Below, piece after piece: positions 1 through 10,522 of a stretch of 26,250 nucleotides of DNA. The notes under the pieces were generated by a model. That model was not told the DNA's origin, made no database searches, and saw only the letters and a program-made list of their open reading frames with translations. A program made the position numbers and the translations under genes. Source of the stretch: Chara braunii (lineage: Eukaryota; Streptophyta; Charophyceae; Charales; Characeae); contig BFEA01000063.1 of NCBI GenBank assembly GCA_003427395.1, positions 1,616,660 through 1,642,909 of the forward strand, given 5' to 3'. Positions within the stretch are counted from its first letter, which is position 1, and every line of letters starts with the position of its first letter.

Positions 1-47
<47 letters not shown>
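1..47. repeat. (AG)n microsatellite, copy 1
   Basis: A pure AG run opens the window and is followed by an A tract to position 58. The same AG run stands at the start of the second leader copy (15006-15075), so it is a shared part of the repeat unit and not a random microsatellite. Its true left end is outside the window. Confidence 0.95.
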
Positions 48-51
<4 letters not shown>

Positions 52-179
52 AAAAAAAGGGGCTTTGGAGCCGCGCACCTGTATCAAGAGCCTGTTTCAG
101 CCCAGATACGGGCGTGGGCAGGGGGTGACAACCCCTTTGAGCCTGACTCTAGTTGGACTCTGCGAAATGACAAGGAAGG

Positions 180-203
180 CAGCTCGTTTTGGGAAACGAG
201 CTG
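180..203. other. Conserved hairpin in leader copy A1
   Basis: CAGCTCGTTT pairs with AAACGAGCTG in a perfect 10-bp stem around the 4-base loop TGGG. Both arms are unchanged in the second copy (15199-15222) although surrounding bases differ. Confidence 0.7.
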
Positions 204-612
204 TCGCTGCACAGGAAAACGAGGGGTTAGGAAAAAAAAAAGGGGGACTAAAGCAACAGCCACGTAGGTGGCCACGGATTCAGGATAGATACAGGGTAGA
301 AAAAGAAGGGGTAAGAGGAGAAAGAGGGAACGACGACAAATATGGTCGTGGTTGTGGAACAGATGCAACCCCTAGAAGGTTTTAGGGGTTGATGGGACTG
401 CGCCTGTTCAGTTGAACATGCAGTCATGAATTGGCTTGATACAACCATTTTTTATTGCGTCTGGCCATGGGAGAAGGCCAAATGCATTACCAGGGCATGG
501 AACATGGTACCCCTAGGGGAACATCAAGATTTCCAGCCCTTGATCTCAAGAACCAGACCCTCATCCGAGTTTTGGCAGAGGGCAAAGCTGCTACCCTCTG
601 CCCTCGGCTGGC

Positions 613-619
613 TATTAAA
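613..619 (+). promoter_or_regulatory. Degraded TATA-like site in copy A1
   Basis: The sequence reads TATTAAA at the place where copy A2 has TATAAAA (15642-15648). It is the same site with one substitution. Transcription from here would give a leader of about 1.5 kb before the ATG at 2123. Confidence 0.35.
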
Positions 620-2122
620 GAAGCCAGCAGCCAGCCAGCCAGCATTCATTTGTGGCTGATGCAACTCACATTCCACTTGAGTGAGTGCTGGCTGTTGGAG
701 GAGGAGCTGCTGGCTGGAGTGGAGAGTGAAGAGAGGTGGAGAGTAGAGGTCTGCAGGTGGATTGAGGTTGGAGGCTGCCATAGCCACCACCTCTGCAAGG
801 AGGGAGAAGGCCGCTGGAGTGATGCAGCTACGACATAGCTGGTGGAGACGCGGGCTTCCATAGCCGCGACCGTTGGTAGCAACGCAAGGGAGGTGCTGCC
901 TATCTAGCATGGCGACACTGAAGTGCTATTAAATTGTTGGGAGTGATAGTGTGTTGGGGGAGTGTTGCGGCAGGTGAGTACTTCTGAGGGTGTGGTGTGG
1001 ACACCTCGTTGACGACTTGTTGCAACGATCCTGTTATCAAGCAGCGAGGTTCTAAACGGTCTTCTTGAGTGGACCATTTTTGCGAACTCCACTCAAGGTC
1101 AGTCTGTCAATCAGAATTGACTCGGTTTCCCTTGCACACCCGTGTGAACCTGCACCTTGCGTGACCTTGCTTTGAATTCAGAGAAAAGGTAGAGTGAGAT
1201 GTGTGATGTCATGCATGTGAAAGGGGCTGACTTTGGTTGGGGGATGGATGATCTTGGATTGTTTCTTTTTGCAGGTGGCTAAAAGGATGCATGTGAGAAG
1301 AAAATCGACACTATGCTTGTTCGAGGAGTGATGGAAACGTATGTCTGTTTTCAACCCTTTATCTATTTTGTATATCAAAGAAGAAGGCAGTCAGGAAAAA
1401 AAAAAGAGGAAATTGACGGGTACCGGGAATAAGGAATTCGTGGAAGGTGAAAATGAAGATAAGGAAATGGGTTAATATTTTTCCCAAGGATCATCCCGCT
1501 CTATCCCGAACGACGATTTTCTTCTTGTACCCGTCCAAAAGAGTCTTACTTCCCTCTCGCGCTACTTTTCTTGATTCGTCTAAGTCAACCCTCAGTGTGG
1601 AGGCATAAAGAAAGTTGCCTGCACCTAAGGCTTGAGCCTTGAGACTTCTTTTCTCTAGGAAGCATCTGGGGCGGGGGTTCGTTGCTTCAGGAGCCGGCCC
1701 CGTTATCGACCCAGAGTGGACCGTATCACGGGGGAATACGATGCTGTATCGCAGTGGAGCCAGCCCAACTTCTGAGATCTGAACAATGTGTTCGGGCGAA
1801 AAGGAGGGGTATACCAGACCACTTCCTAAAGGGGAGGGTGGCTTGTAACTAAGAGTAGTCACTTTCTCATGCTTTCAAGTGAAGGGGAGGCTGAATTTAG
1901 TACCATTTTGGGTGGCCGTCTTAGGGGCCACCAGCATATGGGGAACTGGCGCCACAAGAAGCCCATTTCATGTTTCAATTAGTGTCAAAGGAGTGCAAGT
2001 AGGCACTACTTTCGCGGTAGGATCGTGACACAAGAATCACGGTCCGGGAAAGGAATGAAAATTGAGTATAGAGATTGATATATTTAAATTTATCTTGACA
2101 AAGTTATTACTTTGTCTTCCAG

Positions 2123-3200
2123 ATGTCCACAGGAGCAGTGATCCTTCGATTGTTCAGCACGCACGAGGCGGCGATAGATTGGATAGTAGTGCCGACACGA
2201 TCACATGTCGGTATGATATGAAAAGGAAAATTGGTTTATAATCCACATGAAGTTTTTTCGAAACGGGATGAGCCGCGGTTTTGGGATGGAAGCGTGAGGA
2301 ACCCACCGCGGAGTTATATTTTCTTGATAGAACATGAGCAACATATTGTGCGGTATGATTTTGCGCCTCCCAATCCATCACGAGATTATGGAGACATGAA
2401 TCTAGTCGTAGTCCACGAAGCGAATCCAGTTATAGAAGACACGCCTGGGGTTGGAGGAATGTTTCTCATTATTGTGCTATGGCTTAATGATCAGCAAGGT
2501 CCGTTCGGTCTTCTTCACCATGTTAGGCGGGCACGAGCAAATAGATTTAGCATATTTCCCTCTGAACGTTTTGACGCCATCGCATTCGATGACGAGGCTT
2601 GCCAGATCTAGGAATGTCTCTTTTAACTGGCAACTCTTTGGGGTGTGTAGATGACTAGCGGACGGCGGGATCTCACTCAAGCAAGATATCTGTTGGTTCA
2701 CGACACAATGGACGAGGAGCTGATTCGGCATGAGGAACGACTTTTATTTGCGCAGGAAGGTGTACCCACTTGTAAGGTTAGGTTTGTTGGATTGCTCAGA
2801 GATGGACAAGGATTTTTTCCCGACTCGCGCAGATGTTCGTGCTAACGTGGCCCTACTTTCGAAAGAATTTCATGGGTATACATTGCATTTTCATCGCGCG
2901 AGTAACCTCCAATGTCTTTTTCGGGTCATTGTGAGCATTAAAATTACCTTGTCTGAGGAGCATTACGGCGTCATCCTGATTAAGGACACTTGGACTAAGC
3001 ACCTTTTTCGGATGCGTCAACCGTTTCGTGCCATAGTTTGGAAATTGGCCTCAAGGGTGACTTCCCTCTATGGTACACGGAAGGTTCGAATCATGCGAGG
3101 TGGACGCATGGCCACCTTGATTTTTTACGACGAGGAGCTTGCACGACGCGACCGGATTGAGATTGATGCGTGCGAGGGCCAACAAATTTATCATGGCTAG
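2123..3200 (+). pseudogene. Decayed upstream ORF (ORF1) of the large Ty3-type element, function unknown
   Basis: An ATG at 2123 opens a frame read with one internal TGA (2219) to a TAG at 2609. It resumes in the same frame at 2651 and shifts by one base in the T run near 2815. It then stays open for about 130 codons to a TAG near 3198. The first 107 codons recur at 17558-17877, which supports real coding ancestry. Where copy 1 has TGA at 2219, copy 2 has TGG. The predicted product is charged and soluble-looking, with no membrane segment, zinc finger or catalytic motif that I recognise. It sits 5' of gag, the place where some large plant Ty3 elements (Tat/Ogre group) carry an extra ORF. I cannot show homology to those ORFs. 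Confidence 0.65.
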
Positions 3201-3819
3201 ATGCGCCTTTATGAGTCAGGTGCCGAGTGAGTTGTCCTATGATAGAGTCACGTTTATATGACTCTGTGAGGGTAATAATAAAAAAAAGAAACACAAAATT
3301 TTTCGTAGATAAAACCAACCAGATGGATAGTATCTGGATTGACCCGATAATTGCACTATCATGCTTATGCATTGAGGGGTAATCACATGCCTGGAAACGC
3401 ATGCTAGAGGTAAGTTGGGGGTGATGTAGGAAGTGTAGTCGGACCAAGAGTTCAAACTTCAGCCAGAAACCAGATCACTTGTTGGTCTGCGAGGTAACAG
3501 TGAAATTTACTTGCAGAAGTTATTTATGGCAAGGTCTAGTAGGTGAGATGCTAGGGTGACCTTGTCTGATTTTGTTGACTAAAATTTTCCCACCTTGGAA
3601 AAGGCCATATAGAGTTTTTTCAGTAATATAGTTGAGAAGGATAACTTGGGTAAACCATCTCATCAAGTCAAAACCCCAATCATGCGTGAATTTGGAGATA
3701 AGATATATGGATTTTATTATCTTGTTTTCAAAACGATTGTCAAGGGACTAGGATAGTATTTAAGGGTTTCACGCTTGGTTGAGAGCGTCCTAGTTGACCA
3801 ACGTACGTTCCGTACTTAA
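3201..3819 (+). other. Possible C-terminal continuation of ORF1, weak
   Basis: After the ORF1 stop, frame 1 from 3301 to 3819 reads as protein-like text but is broken by about ten stops (for example 3340 TGA, 3373 TGA, 3427 TAG, 3436 TAG, 3544 TGA). Most could derive from TGG. However, about ten stops in 173 codons is close to the random rate, so the case for coding is weak. The alternative is plain non-coding spacer. No other feature is seen here. Confidence 0.2.
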
Positions 3820-4091
3820 GAGATCATCGCCCTAAGGGACGGACGACGTTCGGGTCCACTTGGCGTTTAACCAAGCGTTTCCTATATTGCAGCGAGACGA
3901 GCAAACGCCCTCGACCGACCTACCTCTGCAATTGCATTTAAAAGCTTTCGCACGTGGGTCAATAGCTCGGTAGGGATACGCCCCTAAGGGTGGTGACAGC
4001 CCCTTAGGGAAGGAAAGCTTATGCGCCGCGAGAACCTATCCTGTAGTAGGGGACCGCGGGATGTATAGCTGGCGCAGCCGACTAGAGCGAC
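3820..4091. other. Spacer, no gene seen
   Basis: This GC-richer stretch lies between the end of ORF1 material and the foldback element. I see no ORF and no tRNA-like or LTR-like end. A TATA-like CATTTAAAAG sits near 3935 without supporting context. Confidence 0.4.
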
Positions 4092-4154
4092 GAAGGAACG
4101 ATGTGACCGTAGCTGCCAAGAAGGAACGATGTGACCGTGACCGTCTTGGCAGCT
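4092..4154. repeat. 19-bp direct repeat nested with an 11-bp inverted repeat
   Basis: GAAGGAACGATGTGACCGT occurs at 4092-4110 and again, identical, at 4120-4138. An 11-bp perfect inverted repeat, AGCTGCCAAGA (4111-4121) and TCTTGGCAGCT (4144-4154), encloses the second copy. It lies directly left of the foldback element and may mark its insertion site or an older excision scar. Confidence 0.75.
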
Positions 4155-5805
4155 CGTGAGATTATTCTACGTCGTTCCCAACTGTGTAACCGTTTGAACG
4201 TCGTGAACGCGCGTTCTCGTTCAAATGCGCACGTTCAATCCCCCTTTGCGAGCGTTCAAATGTGTTCAAACGCGCCATGTGGCAGGGGGCAGGAAAAAAT
4301 CGAACGCGCACCCCCTCCCGGCATGCGCGCGTCGTGCACCACCCTGGGACGCATGGCATTAAAAAAAAGAAGTAAAAAAAAAAAAACACGAAATACCCCC
4401 ACCCAAACATATACACACGAACACGAATACACAGATATTTACACACATAGACACATGCACTCCTTTTTTTTGGGGGGGGGCGGGGTGGGGGAATCGTCCT
4501 AACATGGCTCAGAAGGCCCATGCAGGCTATCTGAAGGGTCCTCGAAGACATGTAGCGCAGACCACCCCACCAAAATCGAGGCAGGCAGTGAATATGAAAT
4601 AGTGCACGAGCTAGCCGAATATAATACCTGAGATTCGAATTCAGGACTGCGTTTCAACAGTTGTGGGTTGCTCACGTAGTTAGGGCCTGTTGGTCTCTGC
4701 ACGTGACTCTTAGGGCTTGGTTGCACTACTCACCAAATGTGCAAAACTAGAATGAATCTTCTGCAGAACATAGAATAATACGCCGTCGTATGTTTTGTCT
4801 TTTGTGCATGTGGTGAGTAAAGGCCCTTAGGGCCACTGCACATATTCCTAAGAAAAGAAATACGAGAAAAAATTCTTGTTATTCTTTTTTCTCGTTTTTC
4901 TTTTCTTAGCAATACGTGCAGTGGCCCTGAGGGGCTCTACTCACCACATGCACAAAAGACAAAATATATGGCGGCGTATTATTCCATGTTCTGCAGAAGA
5001 TTCATTCCCGTTTTGCACATTTGGTGAGTAGTGCAGCCAAGCCCTAAGAGTCACATGCAAAGACCAACAGACATGAAAAGAAATACGAGAAAAAATTCTT
5101 GTTATTTTTTTTTCTCGTTTTTCTTTTCTTAGCAATACGTGCAGTGTCCCTGAGGGCCTATACTCACCACATGCACAAAAGACAAAATATATGGCGGCGT
5201 ATTATTCCATGTTCTGCAAAAGATTCATTCCCGTTTTGCACATTTGGTGAGTAGTGCAGCCAAGCCCTACGAGTCGCATGCAAAGACCAACAGGCCCTAG
5301 CTACGTGAGCAACCCATAACTACTGAAACACAGACCTGAATTTGAATCTCAGGTATATATTCGGCCAGCTCGTGCTCTATTTCATATTCACTGCCTGCCT
5401 CGATTTTGGTGGGGTGGTCTGCGCTACATGTCTGCAAGGACCTTTCAGATAGCCTGCATGGGCCTTCTGAGCCTGTTTAGAGCGATTCCCCCACCCCCCC
5501 CCAATGAAAAAAAGGAGTGCATATGGCCACAACCTTTTTGCCACGTATGGATGCTTCGGTTTTTTTTTTGGTCATTACTTGGTCGTTTTTTTTTTTTTTG
5601 CAGGGCCGTTGGCCCCTGCCCCGCCACCCAGTCCTCCCCACACCCCAAACCTGTCGCCCCCAACACTACATGGCTTTTGCGTGAACGCGTCAAAAGCGTT
5701 CAGCCGCGTTCAGTCAACGCTCGTTCACCTCGTTCAAAACCTGAACGCGAAACGCGCGTTCAAACACATATTCCCAAGTTGTCTCTTGATTTTGTTTTGT
5801 TTAGT
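4155..5805. mobile_element. Foldback-type inverted-repeat element, non-autonomous
   Basis: The outer 350 bp on each side are studded with GTTCAAACGCG/GAACGCG-type motifs in opposite orientation (about 4188-4310 and 5680-5770). The inner arms, about 4497-4870 and 5100-5490, are reverse complements of each other over about 380 bp. Short G- and A-runs near 4468-4480 mirror C- and A-runs near 5490-5515. No transposase ORF is present; the open frames inside are low-complexity or inverted-repeat artefacts. Structure fits a Class II foldback or MITE-like element. I could not identify a clear target-site duplication, so the ends are approximate. It interrupts the space between ORF1 and gag. Confidence 0.65.
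4852..5293. repeat. Internal tandem duplication within the foldback element (2 x 219 bp, period 223)
   Basis: The stretch starting GAAAAGAAATACGAG at 4852 and ending AGACCAACAG at 5070 is repeated at 5075-5293 with few changes. Each unit begins with its own A/T-rich near-palindrome (AAGAAAAGAAATACGAG against CTCGTTTTTCTTTTCTT), so the element has two palindrome centres, near 4880 and 5105. This suggests duplication of one arm during replication or repair of the hairpin. Confidence 0.8.
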
Positions 5806-6116
5806 TTAACTCCTGCGTGATATGGCCGGGAGGGCTCCCGTGCTTTGCAAAAAGGCGGGAGCCGATGCGCTCAACAGGTGGCGTTGTTGTCGGGGATGAC
5901 GACAAATTACCGTTGTCCTTGGCGGAACGACACTCGGATGGTTGATTGAATAAAAAGTTACTTTTCTGTTGTTTCGTCTTATAAAAAGTCACTAATTTGA
6001 TCCCAAAGGTAAAAGGGAAAAAAAGAAAGAAAAAAGATATGAGAAGTATTATTTGAATTTTTCAAGGAGACTGACTAGGTCCTGGAAAAGTGTTGTTGTG
6101 ATCTTGTTCACTCAAG
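5806..6116 (+). other. Leader in front of gag with an 8-bp hairpin
   Basis: This short stretch precedes the gag start. GGCTCCCG (5833-5840) pairs with CGGGAGCC (5856-5863) as a perfect hairpin. I found no convincing primer-binding site such as an initiator-Met complement, and no TG...CA long terminal repeat directly in front of gag. That is unusual for a simple Ty3 element and supports a long leader carrying ORF1. Confidence 0.4.
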
Positions 6117-7654
6117 ATGGTTGGGATTCAAAACAATGACAATCAGGATGAAGGGAGGAATGACATTCGGGAGCTTGCCATAATTATTCAGCAATCTCAT
6201 AAGGAACAATTTCCAAAAGTCGAGGTTCCGTTATTCGACGGTAACAATGCCTCAGCATGGGAACAACTGAGGAGTTGTTACGAATGGTCAAATGAGAAGA
6301 TGTTGCAGATGGTAAAAATGTATTGTAAGGTGGATTACAAGGAGGAAGTGGAGGAGCTGGTGTGAGATTCGCGGGGCTGGCCGGAGTTCAAAGGAAATTT
6401 GTTAGAGAAGTATCAATTGGGCGACCAACTGGTAGACTTGGCAGATTTGCGGAAGGTTAGTCGACGAAACTTTGGTACGACAAAGCAGTTCTTAACTGAG
6501 TTCGAGTGGATGGCTCGATTGGTTCCCGACCTCCCGGACAAGAATCGCTATCTCATTTTTCTGGATAACTTCTCGGAGGTAGAGCAACGAAAGTTAGTAA
6601 AAGGCATGAAGGGGCAGTATGATTGGCCAAAACTTCGAGAGAACTTGTTGGTCGGGAACTTTGACCAGATCCTCTATAGACTGCTGAAGCAGCAGAAGGA
6701 GGATTGAGAGAGGGTACACTTGGGGGCGGATAAGGACAAAGAGGTCTATAAGACCTTAGCAGATATGAAAGAAATGATGACCAGTATGAGAGAAGAGCGG
6801 TTAAAGCTTCAGGTGATGTTGGCCAAGGTGAAAAAGGAAAGAGGAAGGAGAAAGAGTCGGTTATCGAGGAGAGCAGTAGTGAAAGTGACAGTGAGGAGGA
6901 AGAAGAACCTCCCCGGAAATTGACCAAGGCCGAGAGAAAGGCCTTAAATCAAATACGAGGAGGACTGGGTACTTCCCGAAATCGAGGGGAGAGCAGTAAG
7001 GGGGGAGGAAATGGAGACAGTGAGCAACAAGCAGGCCAAGGGCAACAAAGTCAGGGTCAGCAAGTTCAACCACAAGGTGGTCGAGACCGCGGTAGAGGCC
7101 GTGGGAATGGAGACAGATGTGGCAACTGGCAAGAATACATCTACAAATATTGTGACATGAAGGGTCACATTGTCCGTTTCTGCCAGATCCTTGCCAAATA
7201 TGAGAAGGATCAGATGGTCTTCACGACTATCCGAGGCGAGGTTTTTCACTTTGAAGGAAACCTCATTGACCCGAATATCGAAGGGGGGATGAGGAAAGAA
7301 ACCTTTCGGCGGATGGGTCGTCCCTTGCCAGCCACATTCCGTTTAGCCTCGCCAGAAGAGGCAAATCTTTTTGAGTTGGAAGAAGCAATGACTTCTTTAG
7401 AAGTCTGCGATTGTGAGGAAAAAGAAATGAAAGAAAAGAAAGGAGATATTATTCGCCGAGCTCGGGAAGTGACCAAGAAACTGGGTAAGTGTCGAGATTT
7501 CCTTGTTCGATTGTGTGTTGACATGGGGAAAGTTTGGCCCAACCTTCCCAATGTGTTCCTCTTTGGTGGTTGGGGAACCGAAGGGCACGTCCACGTCGAC
7601 TCTAGGAACAACACCGATGAGTCGACCAATGATGATGTCCCGGCCTTTGCTTAA
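6117..7654 (+). pseudogene. gag: Ty3/gypsy gag (capsid and nucleocapsid), decayed
   Basis: Encodes the structural polyprotein that would form the virus-like particle. The frame starts at the ATG at 6117 and is interrupted by TGA at 6363 and 6705. Near 6835 it shifts frame and enters an acidic Ser/Glu linker (ESSSESDSEEEEE), then a Gly/Gln/Arg-rich segment. A CCHC zinc knuckle follows at 7142-7183: its second Cys, His and last Cys are present with standard spacing, but the first Cys is Tyr (TAC for TGC). A further frame change near 7570 leads on toward the protease. Both TGA stops fall where Trp would fit the flanking text. It is upstream of and apparently in line with pol, so gag and pol were probably one long frame. 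Confidence 0.8.
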
Positions 7655-8400
7655 GCGAGGGACGCCGACCATAATGGTACAGACGCGAAAAGGAAGGAAA
7701 ACCTCCCAATCGCAGCCTGCGTCTGGGGAAAATTCAAAAGGACCTCGAGAAGAGGAACCCATTCCGATAGAGGAAGGGGATAATGAGGAGGATGAGAGAT
7801 TGCGGGCAGAGGGTTATGGAGAGGGAGTCGGAAAAAGGGAAAGTCGAGGTTGAAGAAGAAAAACCTCGTAAGAAGAAGAATGTGTACACAATCCCTGTTG
7901 AAAAAATGATAGATTTTGAGCAGCTCGTGGATCGTATCCGGAAAAGTCAACACAACCTATTTACTTTGAAGGAGATCTTTGTTGAGGAGTTTAAGCAGCG
8001 CATGACACGAAAGAAGGTCATGACTGGATAAATTATTCCTTCAAAAGCTAACTGGGCACCTCTTGGAACAAAAATGGATTGGAGATGTGTAGCCACTGGT
8101 CACATGAATGTTCGAATCGGCCTTGGAGAGTTTTCTACCCTTGTAGATGACGGTGCGGAAATGAATATCATGCGGGAAAGACACGCGATTGAGGTCGGAG
8201 TGCAGATCAATCGCAATAACTTTGGATTTTTTGTTGGAGTCAGAGGTGCGACTCCGTTTTGAGGAACGGCTAGTGCCGTAATGGTCACAGTCGGGAAAGT
8301 AAAGGCACAGGCGTATTTCTATATTTTGCCAAAGGTGGAACACAAGGTGCTCCTGGGAAGATCGTTTCTGTGTCGTACGAAAAGCATAAGGTACCACGTT
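7655..8400 (+). pseudogene. pro: Ty3 protease region, decayed
   Basis: After a Lys/Glu-rich linker (frames change near 7570 and 7830) a TAA at 8029 interrupts the run into the aspartic protease. The active-site loop reads LVDDGAEMNIM at about 8137-8169. The catalytic Asp and Gly are present, but the residue between them is Asp, whereas retropepsins usually have Ser or Thr. A TGA follows at 8260, and the flap-to-C-terminal part ends in VLLGRSFL near 8346-8370, matching the conserved LG-x-x-F/W-L tail of Ty3 proteases. The enzyme would cleave the gag-pol polyprotein. This copy cannot be functional. Confidence 0.7.
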
Positions 8401-8815
8401 TGTGGCTTTATGCGATCCGGTTTGCGGCTATTACGAAGTAATAAGGTGCGCGAATACTGAGCCAGAAAACTCACGAAACAGACTGAATCCCGAGTCATAT
8501 ACCTTCTCGGAATTAAAAAAGTTGAGAAAGGAGAAGGAGTCTGTTGAGGAAGAAGGTGATCCTCATGAATTATCTTTGACATTGTCGGATATCTCCCAGG
8601 CGATCGATTTTGTATCGACCCATCCTGCGATCGATCCGAGTTTGGTGCAGACCCTCACAGAGGTTGTGGTCGACGAAGGAGGTCCGGGGACTATGCACCT
8701 CGTTTACAGGCCGAATGATTCTCGTGTGGAGGAGTCCTTGTCATCGGCCAGGCAAGGGCTTTTTTTAGAGGACGGAGACTCAGCGTTGGGTCAAAAAGGA
8801 AGTACAAGAAGGTAG
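8401..8815 (+). pseudogene. Protease-RT linker of the Ty3 polyprotein
   Basis: An open frame of about 137 codons sits between the protease and RT in a shifted frame. It is acidic and has no recognisable domain. Frame changes at about 8395 and in the T run near 8760 join it to the protease and RT segments. By position it is part of the polyprotein and not an independent gene. Confidence 0.5.
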
Positions 8816-10522
8816 GAGAGAAGACTTGGTCGGTGCCTGTTCGGATCACTCATGAAAAAGAGGTGTATTCTGAGGAGGAACGTGAGTGGATCAGGACAAT
8901 GAAGGAGAAGGGTGAGAAGGGGCCGTGTCGGTTGACAGAAGATAGGATTAAGGAAATGATCATTGGGGAGGATGGTCTCCTCACCAAGGAGAAAACCAGG
9001 TTCTTTATCGACGTTATGAATACGATTCATCTGACTTATGTCTTTGATGACGATGAGCGTGGAAGGTTAGATGTCGATATGATCCCAATGATTCGTATAC
9101 ATACGGTACGGCATTTGCCGTGGAATGTAAGGAACACGATATCCGAATCCGAAAGATCAACGAAAGGTGGTTGATTATCTTGACGGTAAGATTCAGACTA
9201 AGGCGGCTGATTATCCGTACGGACCGTATGCATCTTATTGGTTTTGCTTCATTAAGTCGAACGGTGTCTTGCGATGGGTTCAAGACCTGAAGAAGTTGAA
9301 TTTTGTGACAGTTCGAGATGCGAGCAGGCTTCCGAACGCTAACCACCTCTCAGAATCCTGTGCAGGCAGACCCATCATTACCCTTATTGACTTGTATTCA
9401 GGGTATGATCAGTTCCCGTTGTATACGGGAGATTGGCCTATGACGGCAATGCATACGCCTCGGGGACTGCTTCATATGTGCGAGGCACCACAGGGTTGGA
9501 CAAATGTCGTCGCGATTGTGCAAAGATATATGATGAGGGTCATGCAACCGCTTTGTCCGGACGTGACCTCTCCATATATCGATGATTTGGCCATCCCAAG
9601 ACCTCGTGTCAAGAACAAGACTGAACTGTTACCCGACGTTCGACAGTTCGTATGGGAACACATCAGTAATGTGGAAAAGGTTCTGAGGAGATTGAAGGAG
9701 TATAACCTCACAACTAATCGGGTTAAATCAAGGCATTGTATGAGGAAGGCGATAATAATGGGAGTCCTATGTGATGAGAAGGGTCGTCGACCAGATGCCA
9801 AAAATATCAATAAAATCTTGGAATGACCTACTCCCTTCAGATCTATTACCGATGTTCGGAGCTTCCTTGGAACATGCGGATTTTGACGCATTTTTTTATG
9901 CAGGTTCGTTGCGAGAGTGAAACACTTGCGAAAATTTTACGCAAGAATCAGATATGGGAATGGAGACCGAAGCAGCAGACAACCGTTGAGGATATAAAGG
10001 CTGAGTTTCGAGAAGGCGGCCTGATTTTTGGAGTTCCTTACTTTGATAATGATGTAGGGCGTCCTTTCGTCATTGAGACTGATGTAGGCCCCACAACTCT
10101 GGGTGGTGTCCTAGTTCAAAAAGATGGGGAAGGACGGGAGCGACCCTTGAGATTTGAGAGCAGGACTCTAAATACTGCTGAGAGGAACTATTCCCACAAC
10201 TCTTCACTCTCTGAGAGGAACTATTCCCACAACCCTTGAGTTGTACTTCACTGTCTGCGTATCTTCAGGAATTACGTGTTTGGCAGACGTTTTATTCTGC
10301 GAGTTGATCCCACAACTCTGTCTCAATCGCTCAAAAACTACTCTCCTTCCGATCCAACCACTGCTCGATGACTGACGTATATTTGGATGTTCAATTTTGA
10401 AATTGAACGTATTTCCGACACTCAGAATCGAGCAGATGGGTTGAGTCGTGTGGATTGGGAGTCGTCGACGGATCAGGCTGAGGATTCAGTCTCTGTGGTT
10501 GGGTTCCTGAAGGAGAAGAGTT
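8816..10522 (+). pseudogene. pol: Ty3/gypsy reverse transcriptase and RNase H, decayed
   Basis: The RT palm is readable in the open frame 9167-9826: motif A LIDLYSGYDQ, motif B APQGWTN, and the catalytic YIDD at 9575-9586. The N-terminal part (8833-9120) lies in another frame, with shifts near 9125 and 9165. TGA stops occur at 9824 and 9884; the first is at the near-invariant Trp of the thumb motif (ILE-stop-PTP). RNase H starts near 10075 with ETD-GPTTLGGVL and continues through RPLRFESRTLN, with TGA at 10237 and 10369, to NRADGLSRVDW near 10425-10457. A 33-bp in-frame duplication breaks it at 10180-10237. The enzyme would copy element RNA into cDNA in the particle. The RT type with a PQGWTN box is typical of Ty3 elements in fungi and algae, as I recall. 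Confidence 0.9.
10180..10237 (+). repeat. 33-bp tandem duplication inside RNase H
   Basis: GAGAGGAACTATTCCCACAA occurs at 10180 and again at 10213, a period of 33 bp (11 codons). It repeats ERNYSHN in frame and is followed at once by a TGA. It looks like a local slippage or repair duplication in this copy. Confidence 0.85.

Larger units (their letters stand above)
1..2442 (+). repeat. Long direct repeat, copy A1 (leader and start of upstream ORF)
   Basis: This stretch matches 15006-17877 in the same orientation, about 90% identical by eye, with differences mostly transitions. Similarity stops sharply after a shared GAAGACAC at 2442/17877. It holds a TATA-like site, two hairpins, about 1.5 kb of non-coding leader, and the first 107 codons of the ORF beginning at 2123. 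Nothing convincingly coding is seen in 60-2122 on either strand. It could be a long terminal repeat, but its right edge lies inside a reading frame and a different repeat (B) follows in both units, so I read it as the 5' part of a large element. Confidence 0.85.

Noticed and set aside
1491-1862. Minus-strand ORF of 123 codons in the leader
   Set aside because: Its collinear copy near 16960-17310 does not keep the frame open, and there is no recognisable domain.
3301-3819. Confident coding extension of ORF1
   Set aside because: The stop density is near the random rate, so the apparent Trp pattern may be wishful reading. It is kept only as a low-confidence note.
4131-5820. ORFs of 60-130 codons in the foldback element
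   Set aside because: They lie across inverted arms or homopolymer runs on both strands and resemble no transposase.
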